DNA from: Lineus longissimus | Lineage: Eukaryota; Nemertea; Pilidiophora; Heteronemertea; Lineidae | Direction of reading: 5' to 3' | Assembly: GCF_910592395.1 (NCBI RefSeq) | Contig: NC_088321.1 | Span: 15,686,001-15,750,000, forward strand | Length of the DNA stretch: 64,000 bases | Part shown: piece by piece, positions 10,492 to 22,000 of the stretch | Layout: each line of letters opens with the position of its first letter | Position numbering within the stretch: position 1 is the stretch's first letter | Made by a program: the position numbers and the translations under genes | Notes under the pieces: generated by a model | Databases searched by the model: none | What the model was told of the DNA's origin: nothing | Seen by the model: only the letters and a program-made list of their open reading frames with translations

Positions 10492-13400
10492 ATGCCCGTT
10501 AATGTCTGCCGGGACATGCTTTGCATTTTTACCCTGGTTACTGGACTTATGTGTTACATCACTGGAATTGAGGGCAGTAAGGTAGTCACGACGGACACCA
10601 TCTTAGACCCGAGCGGCGAGGGAGTCTGCAATGAAACAAGATTGTGAGTGATCCAATCTCATGCGTGGTTTATCGGCCGATAGTTCTTTGATATTTGGGC
10701 AACATTTGCGACACACCGTGGACAGGCCTCGTCCCTCATCTTAAGTTGGAGTGATAAGGATGACGAATCAACTACCTCAGGAGTATACATATCATCTTTG
10801 ATTAACATTTTTAGTAAAATTGAAGATTATATTCGTCTTATCTTGTGTTTTATAGGGTAGAGAAAAATGTGATTACTGCAGTGAGTTACGTGACGTCGAG
10901 ACAGACCAGATATAAGACGTGCGGCTTGGGCTGCTTCGGTGGATCATGGTGTGCCTGGTGTTCAACTAAATATAGGTAAATACATGTTCATGTATTTCAT
11001 AACAGAGTCAGTCATATCCTCCTCCCCTCGCACACGTTTGCCGAGTGTTTGCCTGAGCTTCAGGATGGATTATTCAGACACCTGTGTGGCAGGAGGGGGG
11101 GGGGCACTCCGAATTTCTGCTGTGCATACTCAGCCTCAGTTGCGAAGGACCCAAGTAAAGGTGCTAGGATCGGTTCCAAGTGATAGCAGTCTATAGGCCT
11201 AAGGGTCAAATTGGTAGTCTCAGATGACAATATATGTTCCTCATTCCATCGTGATAGTTCCAATGTACAGTGAGATAGCAGAGACCCCTATTGGATAACT
11301 CTGTGTAGCTTAATCTGACGGGGCCTACCTGGATCCTACCCAGTCATGGTCTCCCTTTAAACCTCAACTTCTTTTCTCCAACAGAACTGTGTATATGACA
11401 GCATACCGTATGGATACCCGTCCGACAATGATACCGGCTAAGGTGCTGAGTTGCTGCGAGGGTTATGTCAAAAAGGACAGAGAATGTCGCCCAGGTAGGT
11501 ACCTTTCAGAACGCATACTTCCGTAAAAAGTGTATATTCTGCAAAGTCACAAAAGTAGGATTTTATAATCGCCCCAAACATTCAGACAAATTTAAAGCAT
11601 ACTCACTGAAGCTCTGGTGACAACTGTTCGGGTATGCGACTTTTTTCTTTCAGATTGCATGACTTCAAAATTAGATTGCACGAAAAATTGTACAAATTGC
11701 TCCAATGACCAATCCTACTGCAACCATGTTACTGGGGTATGCCACTGCAAATACGGTTATTACCACCATGGCAATGGTTGCCAGTCGTGTCCAACAGGTT
11801 GGTATGGGCAAAATTGCACCCACACGTGCCAGTGCCAAGTAGATCAGAGCTGTGACCCGCAGTCAGGTGTGTGTGCTAAGTCTTGCGAGCCCGGGAAAGC
11901 AGGAACTACTTGCAATGACAGTAAGTGACATAAAATTCAGTAGGGCCGTTTAGACGATACCAAACCCAACCCAATCAAAACCAGGCCAGACAAGACGCAC
12001 GTGCGCGTTTACACGCTATAAAATTATAATTTCCAATATTTTCCGAATGAAATGTACAGGTTTCCGAATCTTTCCGGTTTTCTGACTCGTTATGCAGATT
12101 GGTTCCCGATCGTCTCACAGACGGCAGCACAGAGTGTAAAAGAAACGATCGGTAATGTCTGCCATGTTTTCTGTAAATGAATACATATCCACTGTGAAGC
12201 CAACTGCCATCTGCCATCTGCCATCTGCCATCTGGGTCGGAAAAGGTATGAATGATGTTTGAAATACACAAACGGGCACTGGCAGGACCTTGAAAATGGT
12301 ACACTCCGGACGCAGTAGATCGGCGTCGTCTTGTCGGACAGCATTAGAGTCTAGAAGACGCTCATGGTGGTTTAGATTTTGAGAAATTATTTTACATTTC
12401 AGCCTGTGAACCACAGAGGTGGGGAGAAGAATGTGCCAAATCTTGTGACTGCTCCAGCTATCCATGCGACTCCATAACGGGAGCCTGTCTGTGTGGCGCT
12501 GCGCGAACGGGGGAAAGATGCGAAAACGGTGAGTACGCGGTGTTTTTTTACGCCAGAGCACAGTCCAACAGCTTAATCGGCCAACCGCCCCTCCCAACGA
12601 GGATCCCTGCATAACTGCTCCAGTTACATAGTGCTATACGTTGGGATAACTTTCGCGTCGCTCCTCTTTTTTTATAGGGGTTCAGGCCAGTTATGCCAAG
12701 GTGTAATGGATATAGAGACCAATGGCATTATAATGCCATAACAGCACTTAGCCTTGCGTGTTTTTGGCCATTTAATTTGTTTTTATTTTCAATGCAGCAA
12801 CTTCAAACCCATCCGAAGCGGATCAGCAAACTAACATCAACAATGCCGGAAGTTATGTCATCATTCCCGTTGTCAGCGTCTTGGGCGTCCTCATCATTGC
12901 CATGGTGATAATAGGTGTGGTGTTTTATCGCAAGAGGAAGATGGTTAAAAGGCACGAAACAGCTGGGAATGGAACTGAAAGTGTTAATGCTGCATGTAAG
13001 TACAACATTTCTCTGGTCAATTAAAGCCTGCCCTCCGGACGCAGTGGACCGCCCCGTCGCCTGTCGCCCGGTACGGAAGGACGATCAGGATGACGAAATG
13101 GACTGCACATGAGTTTATTGAAGCCAGGCTGTTCAAAAATGTTGAGTATTGAGTTTAGAACTATAGGACATTATTATCTCTATAAACAATACTTGGATTG
13201 TAATGCAAGTTTCCTCCGGGGTCTCCTGTTTCCGACTACCTATAATCAATTAATAGATGTCAAATAGACATTAACTTTTGATGTATGTAAGACTCTCCCT
13301 CTGTAATTATCATTTACCTTTTCAGACTCACCAGACAGTTTATCTCATTCAGTGCTGTCCCCAAGTGGTGAGATAGATAACTCCTACATGAGAGAAAATG

Positions 13401-13582
13401 ACATATATTCACCAGGATGCGATGTGGAAATGGTAGAATACGACAAACTGAACTTTCAAGGTCGCGTCAAGAAATCAGGTCAAGGTCACAGCCAAGGTCA
13501 AGATCAAAATATATATTCAAGTCCACAAACAGAAAGTCACTCCAGTGGAATGGTGGAAAATGATCTTTACTCCATGGACTGA
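10492..13582 (+). CDS. EMI plus EGF-repeat single-pass receptor (Draper/MEGF10/NimA-like), seven exons
   Basis: Exons 10492-10643, 10856-10975, 11385-11494, 11654-11920, 12403-12528, 12798-12995 and 13326-13582 join in phase to give 409 residues. Residues 1-30 look like a signal peptide. An EMI domain follows (about 45-127), from VCNETR to SCCEGYVKKDRECRP, the last part being the CCxGY Nimrod-type signature. Three cysteine-rich EGF/laminin-type repeats occupy about 128-258. A transmembrane helix (about 279-302, VIIPVVSVLGVLIIAMVIIG) is followed by the stop-transfer RKRK. The 107-residue cytoplasmic tail has several tyrosines, including EYDKL (YxxL), DIYSP, NIYSS and DLYSM. The family (CED-1, Draper, MEGF10, NimA) includes engulfment receptors; a phagocytic role here is inference. 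There are far fewer EGF repeats than in Draper or MEGF10, so orthology is open. Confidence 0.88.
11262..11360 (-). repeat. Interspersed repeat in intron of the EMI/EGF gene
   Basis: GAGATAGCAGAGACCCCTAT and the downstream GGCCTACCTGG are the reverse complement of sequence at 44435-44530, which carries AATAGGGGTCTCTGCTAT and CCAGGTAGGCC in matching order. This is a dispersed non-coding family; its class is unknown. Confidence 0.55.
13028..13112 (+). repeat. Short TIR-like interspersed element (CTCCGGACGCAGTGGACCG family)
   Basis: It begins CTCCGGACGCAGTGGACCG and ends ACGAAATGGACTGCACAT. Related copies are at 41443-41516, 43911-44090 and 51799-51882, with fragments at 12298-12330, 51511-51560 and 54900-54935. 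The ends are imperfect inverted repeats (ACACTCCGG.. against ..GGGAGTGT). It lies in the last intron of the EMI/EGF gene. Confidence 0.6.
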
Positions 13583-13952
13583 AGGATTTACACTAGTTTC
13601 ACCGATATAAGACAATTTCTAGGTGGAAGTGTGCCACGGTTGTTCGATTCCAATCAAAATGTTCAATTTGGATAGAAAACGGGTTGGCGACACAACATTG
13701 TCCCATGGTTATGTTAGCCTTTTAAGTTGGCGGTATTAAATCAGTGAACCTGGAGTGTATAACTTATTGGCTTCTGATTGAAAAGTAGTGAAGTTACCTA
13801 TCCAAGGTCGTGAAGAATTGAGGTCGCAATAGTCAAGTCAATTGACAATGTGAAAGTACGAGTAGGCCCTGTGATCGAGACTGAGTTTAAACGCTGCCAC
13901 TGCCGAAGAGAGCAGGCCTAGGCCTACTTTGGGGCCTTAGATGTCAGACATC

Positions 13953-13958
13953 AATAAA
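13953..13958 (+). terminator. Poly(A) signal AATAAA for the EMI/EGF receptor
   Basis: AATAAA lies 370 bp past the stop at 13582 and is the first canonical hexamer I found on this strand. The call rests on motif and distance only. Confidence 0.4.
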
Positions 13959-14135
13959 GTCAGGTGACTTTCCCAAGGTCAATTCAAGATTGGGTCAAGG
14001 TCAAAATAGCTCAACTGCACAAAGTGAAATTACGCTGATAAATGAGAGGAAATGAACTTAAATCAGGAATTGAGAATAAATGCAGGCAGAGTGTCGTTTG
14101 ATCACGAGATGCAAGGCCAGGAAGTGAAAGGAGTG

Positions 14136-14148
14136 AGGTCAAAGGTCA
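14136..14148 (+). promoter_or_regulatory. DR1 nuclear-receptor-like site
   Basis: AGGTCA-A-AGGTCA is a perfect direct repeat with one-base spacing, the type bound by RXR/HNF4/COUP-class receptors. Several more AGGTCA half-sites lie between 13.8 and 14.1 kb. The region is downstream of the EMI/EGF gene. Function is unproven. Confidence 0.3.
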
Positions 14149-14766
14149 AAATGTAGACTCTATTCAAGGAAGTGAAAGTACTTCTGAGGGAATATCATCC
14201 CTCATGACATCAAGCAATCTTAAGATGATCCTAAGATTATTTTTAACAGAATATACAATTGAATTACACAAGATATTATTTATAATTTTCATCTCTTTAT
14301 TTTCAATAATGAGCTATCAATAACTAGATGCATACATTTCGTGAAAATATAATCCCATTCAATGGACCTTTCACCCCTCCAAACACAATGGTTGAACCCA
14401 AAACAAAAGGTTCAGATATCCCATTCGTGTAAAGCAGGGGTGTCAGGCTAAATTGAGACGTAGCAAAATAGATTTCTTTATCATCTGAATCACGTTCTTC
14501 GTGCATAGCAGAAATATACATTATACAAATACAAATTGGTTTTGAAATATCATTGCAATACTGAACACCTGGAACTGTTTGCAGGCCTCTTCATTTCGCA
14601 TTTACAGATAATCGCAAAAATATGTGGCTGCAAAAAATGATATTGTCATTGAAGGGTTGTCAAAATGCTAAATTACAGTTCACCAAAGTCACAATTTTAG
14701 AAAAAAGCAAAATAAAATGACCACAGATAATTATTTCTGTGTTTACTCTATTGTGGCATACAAGTT

Positions 14767-15258
14767 GTATACAAGCGACTTTCTGCTTGTATTTACATGT
14801 ACAATACATGAAGTATGGTCGCATACAAGCGACTTTCTGCTTGTATTTACATGTACAATACATAAAGTATGGTCGCATACAAGCGACTTTCTGCTTGTAT
14901 TTACATGTACAATACATAAGTATGGTCGCATACAAGCGACTTTCTACATGTATTTACATGTACAATACATAAAGTATGGTCACATACAAGTGACTTTCTG
15001 CTTGTATTTACATGTACAATACATAAAGTATGGTCGCATACAAGTGACTTTCTACATGTATTTACATGTACAATACATAAAGTATGGTCGCATACAAGTG
15101 ACTTTCTGCTTGTATTTACATGTACAATACATAAAGTATGGTCGCATACAAGCGACTTTCTGCTTGTATTTACATGTACAATACATAAAGTATGGTCGCA
15201 TACAAGCGACTTTCTGCTTGTATTTACATGTACAATACATGGCGGCATACAAGCGACT
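14767..15258. repeat. 54-bp minisatellite, about nine copies
   Basis: The unit contains CATACAAGCGACTTTCTGCT followed by TGTATTTACATGTACAATAC. Some units replace CTGCTTG with TACATG. Because 54 is divisible by three, long repetitive open frames run on both strands (for example 14717-15283 on +). They are a by-product of the array, not genes. Confidence 0.92.
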
Positions 15259-17460
15259 AAATTCTGAGAAACACAATATCTGAATTGCTAATTCGTTTAA
15301 AAGAGTAATGGGACTAAAAGGACATTTGAAATTATTTGTTGCCCTGAGAATCGCGTCGGCTTTTGTGGTCAATGAGCAACATTTTAAAACTTAACTAGTA
15401 GTTGCCTTGACTAAACTAAACTTATAGCCACGACTCAGGAAGACTCAATAGCGGTTGTTTGCACCTGTGCACCTCTTAAAGGCCTGCACCATAATGTCCA
15501 TTTACATTTAAAGTGTATTTCCTATGACTAACACAATGCCCTTCCCTCCCCTCAGTCTGTATCAAAGCATCATTGAGTTATACACAAGTATTAAACTGAA
15601 TGGAACCCTATTGCGGGCCATATTGTCCACATGTTCAGCCGGCCTTATCTAGCTATCTGATCTGCACCAGACTCATGAATAGGAAATGAGACAGTTCATT
15701 TCCACCACCCGAGAAAATGTCAAAAGTAGTGTGATCATGGATCATGAAAACAGAAACGCGCCTGAATGTCGTAGAGAAATCATGCATGAATTATATATAG
15801 TATTTGTATATCTAGAAACAAAATGGCAATGTTGACACTTATTTTCATTACGTATGGACGCAATTGGAATTTTCAAATTCAATTACAAATTTTCAATTTC
15901 CGACAAATGGTGTTGGCCTTTAAGGTCCACAGACTCTTGGTTACATATGGCACAATTATGTTCATTGGTTTACTTCACACAATTTAAAGCTTTTTTATTG
16001 TGACACTAAGTTTTATTTATTCATTCACCAAGTCATATAGGAATTATTTTACAGACTATGATAGTCTGTGCCTCAAACGACACTGTGAAAGTCTGCTTAT
16101 TACGAAGTCAGAAAAAATGGTATTTCTGTTGATAGTCGATGTGTTTAGGAAAGAATGTTCAAAAGCCCAGAATCAAAACTTAAATCTGCTGCTAAAATGC
16201 CCAAGTTGATCTAACTCTACAATACGGTGGATAGATTGAGCTCTTTTGAAAATATAACATCTGTCCTGTGTGCTCGAAGTCCTTTATTTTGGAACAGGCC
16301 TTAACTGCATAGTTCAATATTATCACGTCGCCAATGGCACAGTTATTAATGCCAATGATTACATTACTTATTCACGATAAAATCTCTTATATGTCAACGA
16401 TCTTGATGCTATGGAAGTGCGTTAAAAACAAAGCGATATAAAAATGGGACGATGAAAGAAATGTACAACCATGATTACAAGTTCAACTTGCTATTTTAGA
16501 GGTTAAAGGGGTACGCCTTTACTAGTGGGCCAGGAAAATAGAAATGCAGTTTTACACAATGCTGTAATGTGGTTATCATGAGTACGAATCTGCTGAAACT
16601 CGGTGTATAGCATTTCAGACACCACCCCTTTGACCAATAAATCTTAAGGTAGTTCGTATGGAAGTCGTTACAAGTTTTATCACAAAATGCAACTCACATC
16701 ACATCTCTGCTTAGACTCACATTTCTGCTCTGTGTGGCTTTCCTAAGACGAATATCGGACAACACAGAAATTTCGAAGGCAAAATTTTTCAGATTTTTTC
16801 AACATTATTCAATAATAATAATTATTATAATAATTATTCAATAATACCATATCGTAACCCATCAAATGAAAATGTCTTCTAATGACAGAGGGCATGCACT
16901 GTAGCAGTTAGCTTATTAAACACCTGTTTTGGATCAAAAATATATTTTCAAAGTCATCCAATAAATTTGTCTAGGAATAACTATAACTACCTGTTGAATA
17001 CATGCTTCATTCATCAAAGCGCCTGGCAAAAAGATATTTACCTCACAGCTATCTGTGACAACGTCAAGGGTAACGTCAGCTATCGCTGGGTTCGATAAAG
17101 ATCGCAGGCTGCTGTGATCCCTGATTCTCAGGCGAGTTTTGTTTTTTGTATCTTGGTTAGCATGAAAATGTGGAGAAAAAAAAAATTTGTCATTCAGCAA
17201 GCCCGCGCCACTCAAAATTGCAGAAAACCGAGAAAAAAAAAAAAAAATTTTTTATTCCACCCTCCTCAGCTTGTCCTTGGATGAAAAAGCATGCTAACCA
17301 AGGTATAAAAAAGTCTCGCTTTATTAAAGGTACCTGCAATGACCCATCGCAGATGATCGATTATTCTCACATGCAATTTAAATCACAGATAGCAGTGTTT
17401 TAAATTGCTTGTTTGCAAAGTGCGAGGCAAAGAAATTCACAGGACTACAGACAAAAAAAT
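15259..17460. other. AT-rich intergenic stretch
   Basis: No coding sequence is supported. It contains a self-complementary ATAATAATTATTATAATAAT tract at about 16813-16845 and an imperfect inverted repeat with TTGGTTAGCATG (17151-17162) against CATGCTAACCAA (17290-17301), separated by A/T homopolymers. Confidence 0.4.
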
Positions 17461-17463
17461 ATA

Positions 17464-17638
17464 CAGTGGAACCTCACTTTGCGGACATCTCTCTGTTATG
17501 GACACCCTCTCTATTAAGGACACTAGTCTTAGTCCCAAATTAGTTGTTTCCATTCAGTTTTACCTCTCTAATCAGGACACTTCTCTATTAAGGGCAGCCC
17601 TTGTCAGCCTTGAGGGTGTCCTTAGAGACGTTCTACTG
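17464..17638. mobile_element. Pogo-like MITE, best-preserved copy
   Basis: About 175 bp, flanked by TA on both sides. It begins CAGTGGAACCTCACTTTG and ends TCCTTAGAGACGTTCTACTG, which is an inverted repeat of the start. Internal blocks (TAGTCCCAAATTAG, CCATTCAGTTTTACCTC) match the copies at 252-423 and 5722-6016. No open reading frame for a transposase. Confidence 0.8.
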
Positions 17639-17640
17639 TA

Positions 17641-19004
17641 AACACTACATCTAAAAGGAATATTTTGAAAAAAATATTAAATTCGTTTCGATCTGGGCCT
17701 TACCCAAAACTCACCAAGACATGTTGCTTGCGTTGAAAGAGGATCTTACATAGGTGTAGAGTATATGTGGTCTGTAGCCCTGTATTCCTTCGATAAAATG
17801 TATTTTGGATACAGGTAATATACAATTTATATACATGTACAAGGTATGATATACATATACAGTTCATGTAATGTATACATAAAACATTCTGAAGGTTACA
17901 TGCGTCTATGTACAGTACATACCTATATAAAGTGTCTATACAATGTGCGGTTAAAATGAATGTTTTTTGTAGTAAAATATATATATTTTTCAGAACTAAT
18001 CAACAGTATTAGAGATGAGGAACCCATGACAAGACCTCACCAAGATTACGATTTAAAGTCTTTATCTAGCTTTAGAGATTCCTAAAACCAAGTAAAGATC
18101 ATTCTTCATTGATTCTTAGTAAAACCTAATCATTAAAATCCAAATAAAATCAGTTTACCTGGGCACAAATATTACAGACACATTATCAAAGTTTATAAAA
18201 ATCTGATCTCCAAACGGTTGTTATGGCAACGGTTATTTGGACTTTTCAAGCCCATTTCGGCAGTCAAAGCCAGCACCCTCTATATTCGAAAATTAAAACT
18301 AAAAGCGTCACCTATACAGTGCAGACTAAAAGCATTTGAAATGCATACAATGTACATGCTTAGATATACAATCCACTTTGACCTAATTACAACCCCAGTA
18401 TAAAAAAGTTCCTGAAACGGTTATGCGTACCATCAATTCCTACACACATGATGCTTTACATCCATCAACAAACACCCTTAAAGCCCCCCCCCTCCTGTTA
18501 CAAAATACGATGGGGCTTTAAGCGTCAAAGAATATACTTTGAAGTAGAAGAGTTAAGTAGATAGATGGGAAACGAATGCCCTGAAATATAGCTTTCTGAT
18601 GAAGTATTCAATATTTACAAGAAAGACAGCTAAATCGTATAATGTGACCCCCCCCCCAGGGTTCACATGCAAAAATATCCTACATAAACCAGAAAAAGCG
18701 CATAAGTAATCCAAGAACAGAACTTATGTAATCCAGAAACGCCGTCTCACTTCAACGGATTGAAGATAATTGTTAACAATCTTAAGCGAGATGCTCTCTC
18801 AGCATAAATTTCACATTTTCCTACGGCCGAGATCCCATAATTCAATAGCACACTTAACGATTTAACGGATGGTCATGTGACTCAGAGTAGGGCGCCCTCT
18901 CACAACAGAACTGAGTACTGGCCATGCTCCAAGTCGAATTACAACGCACACTGAATATAAAAGTCTGAGCGTCATTTTCCACGGAGACGAAATCTTTACA
19001 ATAG
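17641..19004. other. Probable 3' UTR and downstream flank of ROR/HR3
   Basis: This lies directly 3' of the ROR stop on the minus strand. No second gene is supported. Poly-C runs occur near 18485 and 18650. The poly(A) site could not be placed. Confidence 0.35.
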
Positions 19005-22000
19005 TCACTGCGATCCTTCCTCTGCCGAAAACAATTCTTTGTGTAAAGCTGGGAATTCAATAGATGGCGCTGTTTTCTTAAACTTTGACAAGACGTTAAT
19101 GTGTTGTGCGCTTAACATATGAAGCTGAGGAATTTTCGATACAAGTTCGGTTGAAATCGATTCGTTTTCTGGGTGGTTCTTGCCGATTTCGATCTTGAAC
19201 GCAGACATCACCCGCTCTTGAATTTTCTGAACCTGAGTAATATCTTTAACGCCCGGACGCTCTGAAGATCAATAGATAGAAAATTATAGATTTTGCAACT
19301 CTAGACATCGCAAGCATTTCATTTTCGCAAATGCATTGTTATGCAAACTTAAGAAGTGCGAGAATTTCTTTACTTCTTAACTCCTATCTCTGATGCAAGG
19401 CGCCTAGAGAGAAGCCAGTTTGTACCCTATATTTAACAAGCTGGCGGCTAACCAAGAGGTTACCAGCCGGCCTCGAACCCTCAACCTTCCGTTCACAGGG
19501 CGGACGGCCTACAGCACTAGATCGCCACGACCGTTAATATTTTGTCTTACCTGGGCTGAGCAGCACGATGGCACTAAGAAGAGCGATTTCTTGTTCTGTA
19601 AGTTTGTAGGTCATAATGTCACGCGCGAACTGGAAGATACTGTGACGTAAGTTCATCTCGTCGTCAGCTGGAAGAAAATGTTTTCAATTATGTTTCGGAT
19701 CAGTCAAATCTTGAGTGAGGCCAATAGCTCTATGTACCACTACAGGAAAACTGTGAAGAGTCACGCAGGTGGAAAAGTGAATTGGTCAAAATAGCTCTCC
19801 ACAAATTTCAATGTATTCTCAGTTAAATTCCAGAATGGATATAGAGAGGTCCATGTCTGCTAAGGGAGATTCAACTGTATCTTGTTTTTGGGAGAAACTC
19901 TTCATATACACGCTTGTTTGGCTAAAACTCAACAAGAATATTGCAAAAGTGGCGTCTGCTTCGAATTCTTCAATCTTGGGACGATTGTTCTACTCACTGA
20001 GGTTATTGAAGGTATCCAATGGAAGGAAAGTATGGCCGAACAATACACTCTCATTCACGACGTCGTACGCTCGACTCAAACGGAGCAAGGCAATTTCAAA
20101 ACTCCCTGAAAAGGATGAAGCAATATACATAAGATCCTGGGCGGTGACGAGAACCACAACGTCATCTTTCATTTGCCTAATTAACGTCAACCTACCAGCT
20201 TTCAGCAGCATGATCTGATCATCTTGAAGGAATGTCATAAACCCGGGAATCATTTTGGCAAATTCGATGATCTGTTGCACGGTCAGTGTGATCTTTTCAG
20301 CGACCTCTTTCCAAAGGTCTTCATGACTCTGAAAAACAAATTTTCAGCAAATATTAAACATCGTCCAATAACTCACCCCGTTCCTGACAAGCGGGTAAGT
20401 CTTGGAGGGACCAAACTCCACTGATTTATGGGGTTAGGTCAGCTGAAAACAGCGCCGTTCCCCTAAAATTATGATGTGACGCTGTTTTCAACAAAGTTGT
20501 ACTGATCAGGAAAGATGCGACTGCATTCTAATTTGACCAGGTTGTCAGCCGAATTTCAAGTTGTGACATGCCAAGCTCAGCTGGCTTGATGCATTTCATC
20601 AGCAATATTGCATATGTCAGGGGCTGTAAAAGTGGTAGGCCTACTTCTCAAAACGCGTCTTACCAAATTTCGTAATTGTTCGATAAGTTCAGGCGGTGGT
20701 GGCTGACATCTCAACCTCTCAATCTGGTCGTTGCTCACGAGACAAGTCCGCAAATGGGCATCGAATATGGCTTTGGATAGAATTCCTGCAAAATGAAACA
20801 AACACAAATTCTAACTCTGTATGAGTGGAGGTTTTCATATCGGGTTGTTCAGAGAGAGAAAATCTGTCCATTCGTCCAATAGAGCAATTCAGAGTTCGTT
20901 GACGATGACGTGATTTTGAAACGTCAACCTAGATGTCGCCCATGTGCACCAAGGTTTTCGAAATACAGGTCAAAATGAATGTAAATGACCGAAACTAGAG
21001 TCCTTAATAGAGAGGGTGTCCTTAGTAGAGAGGTGTCCGCTGAGGGAGGTTCTTCTGTATATATCGAAGGAACGAAGTACTCACCTAAATCTAATTCCTC
21101 TGTCGATTTCATCATCGGTGGTGGCGCCGGTGAAACGTTCGCATAAGGATTCATGGCCTCCATTGGCGTCTGTGGCGCCGGGGCGTACGCTGACATATCA
21201 GGTGTGGCGCTGTAAACATACCCATTGGGTGTGTAACCGTACTGAGGGGGTGCGTAACTATGACAACGAAAGAAAACAAACAAAACACGCATGAACACAA
21301 AGAAAACGAAACAACAACCAAGGAAGTGGAGCATGCAGACAGAAGGGGAAGGAGAGAATAACAGAAAAGGCAACTTTGCAACATTTTATGGAATTAAAAT
21401 ATCACTTCTGTTAAAATTTTTGCAGGTGTTTTATTTTTGTAGTTTTTGCGCAAAATCAAGATTTTCAGCAAAAAAAATTTTTTCTCTCAAAAAATTTTCT
21501 CGAAAAAATTTCGAGAAAAAAAATTCTATTTTTTGGCGGGATTAGGAAAATTCTTTCTTTTTTTTGGAAATTTTTTTTTCTCAAAAAATGTAAAAAAAAA
21601 TTTTCTCAAAAAATATTTCAAGAATTTTTTTGCAGTATTATGGCCTGAAAAATTTGGCGATTCACCACGTCACAATCAGTTTTCAAGTTCAAATAATTTG
21701 TAAAACGATGCAAGTTCAGGACACGCAGTCTTCTTACATCACAGAAGTCGTACCAAGTGGGTTTCTCTCGTTAAGAGAAACCATTTATCTTAGCCAACAG
21801 AATATGTTGCAAAGTTCAAATGATAAATGCAACAAAACACCAATGCACACATCTTTTACGAAAATTGGTTTCTGAGCGAGAAATCGAATAAGTAGACTTT
21901 ACATGATGTCCATTGCACCCTCCATAGCTTACGTCACAAGTTTGTCAGATTCCAACTGTTGCTGTTCAAAAGAGGGACAATTTTTAGCGGACCAAATGTG

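Noticed and set aside
14767-15258. CRISPR-like array
   Set aside because: Repeats are directly abutting with no unique spacers, and the DNA is eukaryotic.
14717-15372. 188-codon frame on + and 106-115-codon frames on -
   Set aside because: Entirely explained by the 54-bp minisatellite.
16934-17215. 93-codon frame on -
   Set aside because: Runs into an A/T homopolymer hairpin and has no splice partners or recognisable motif.
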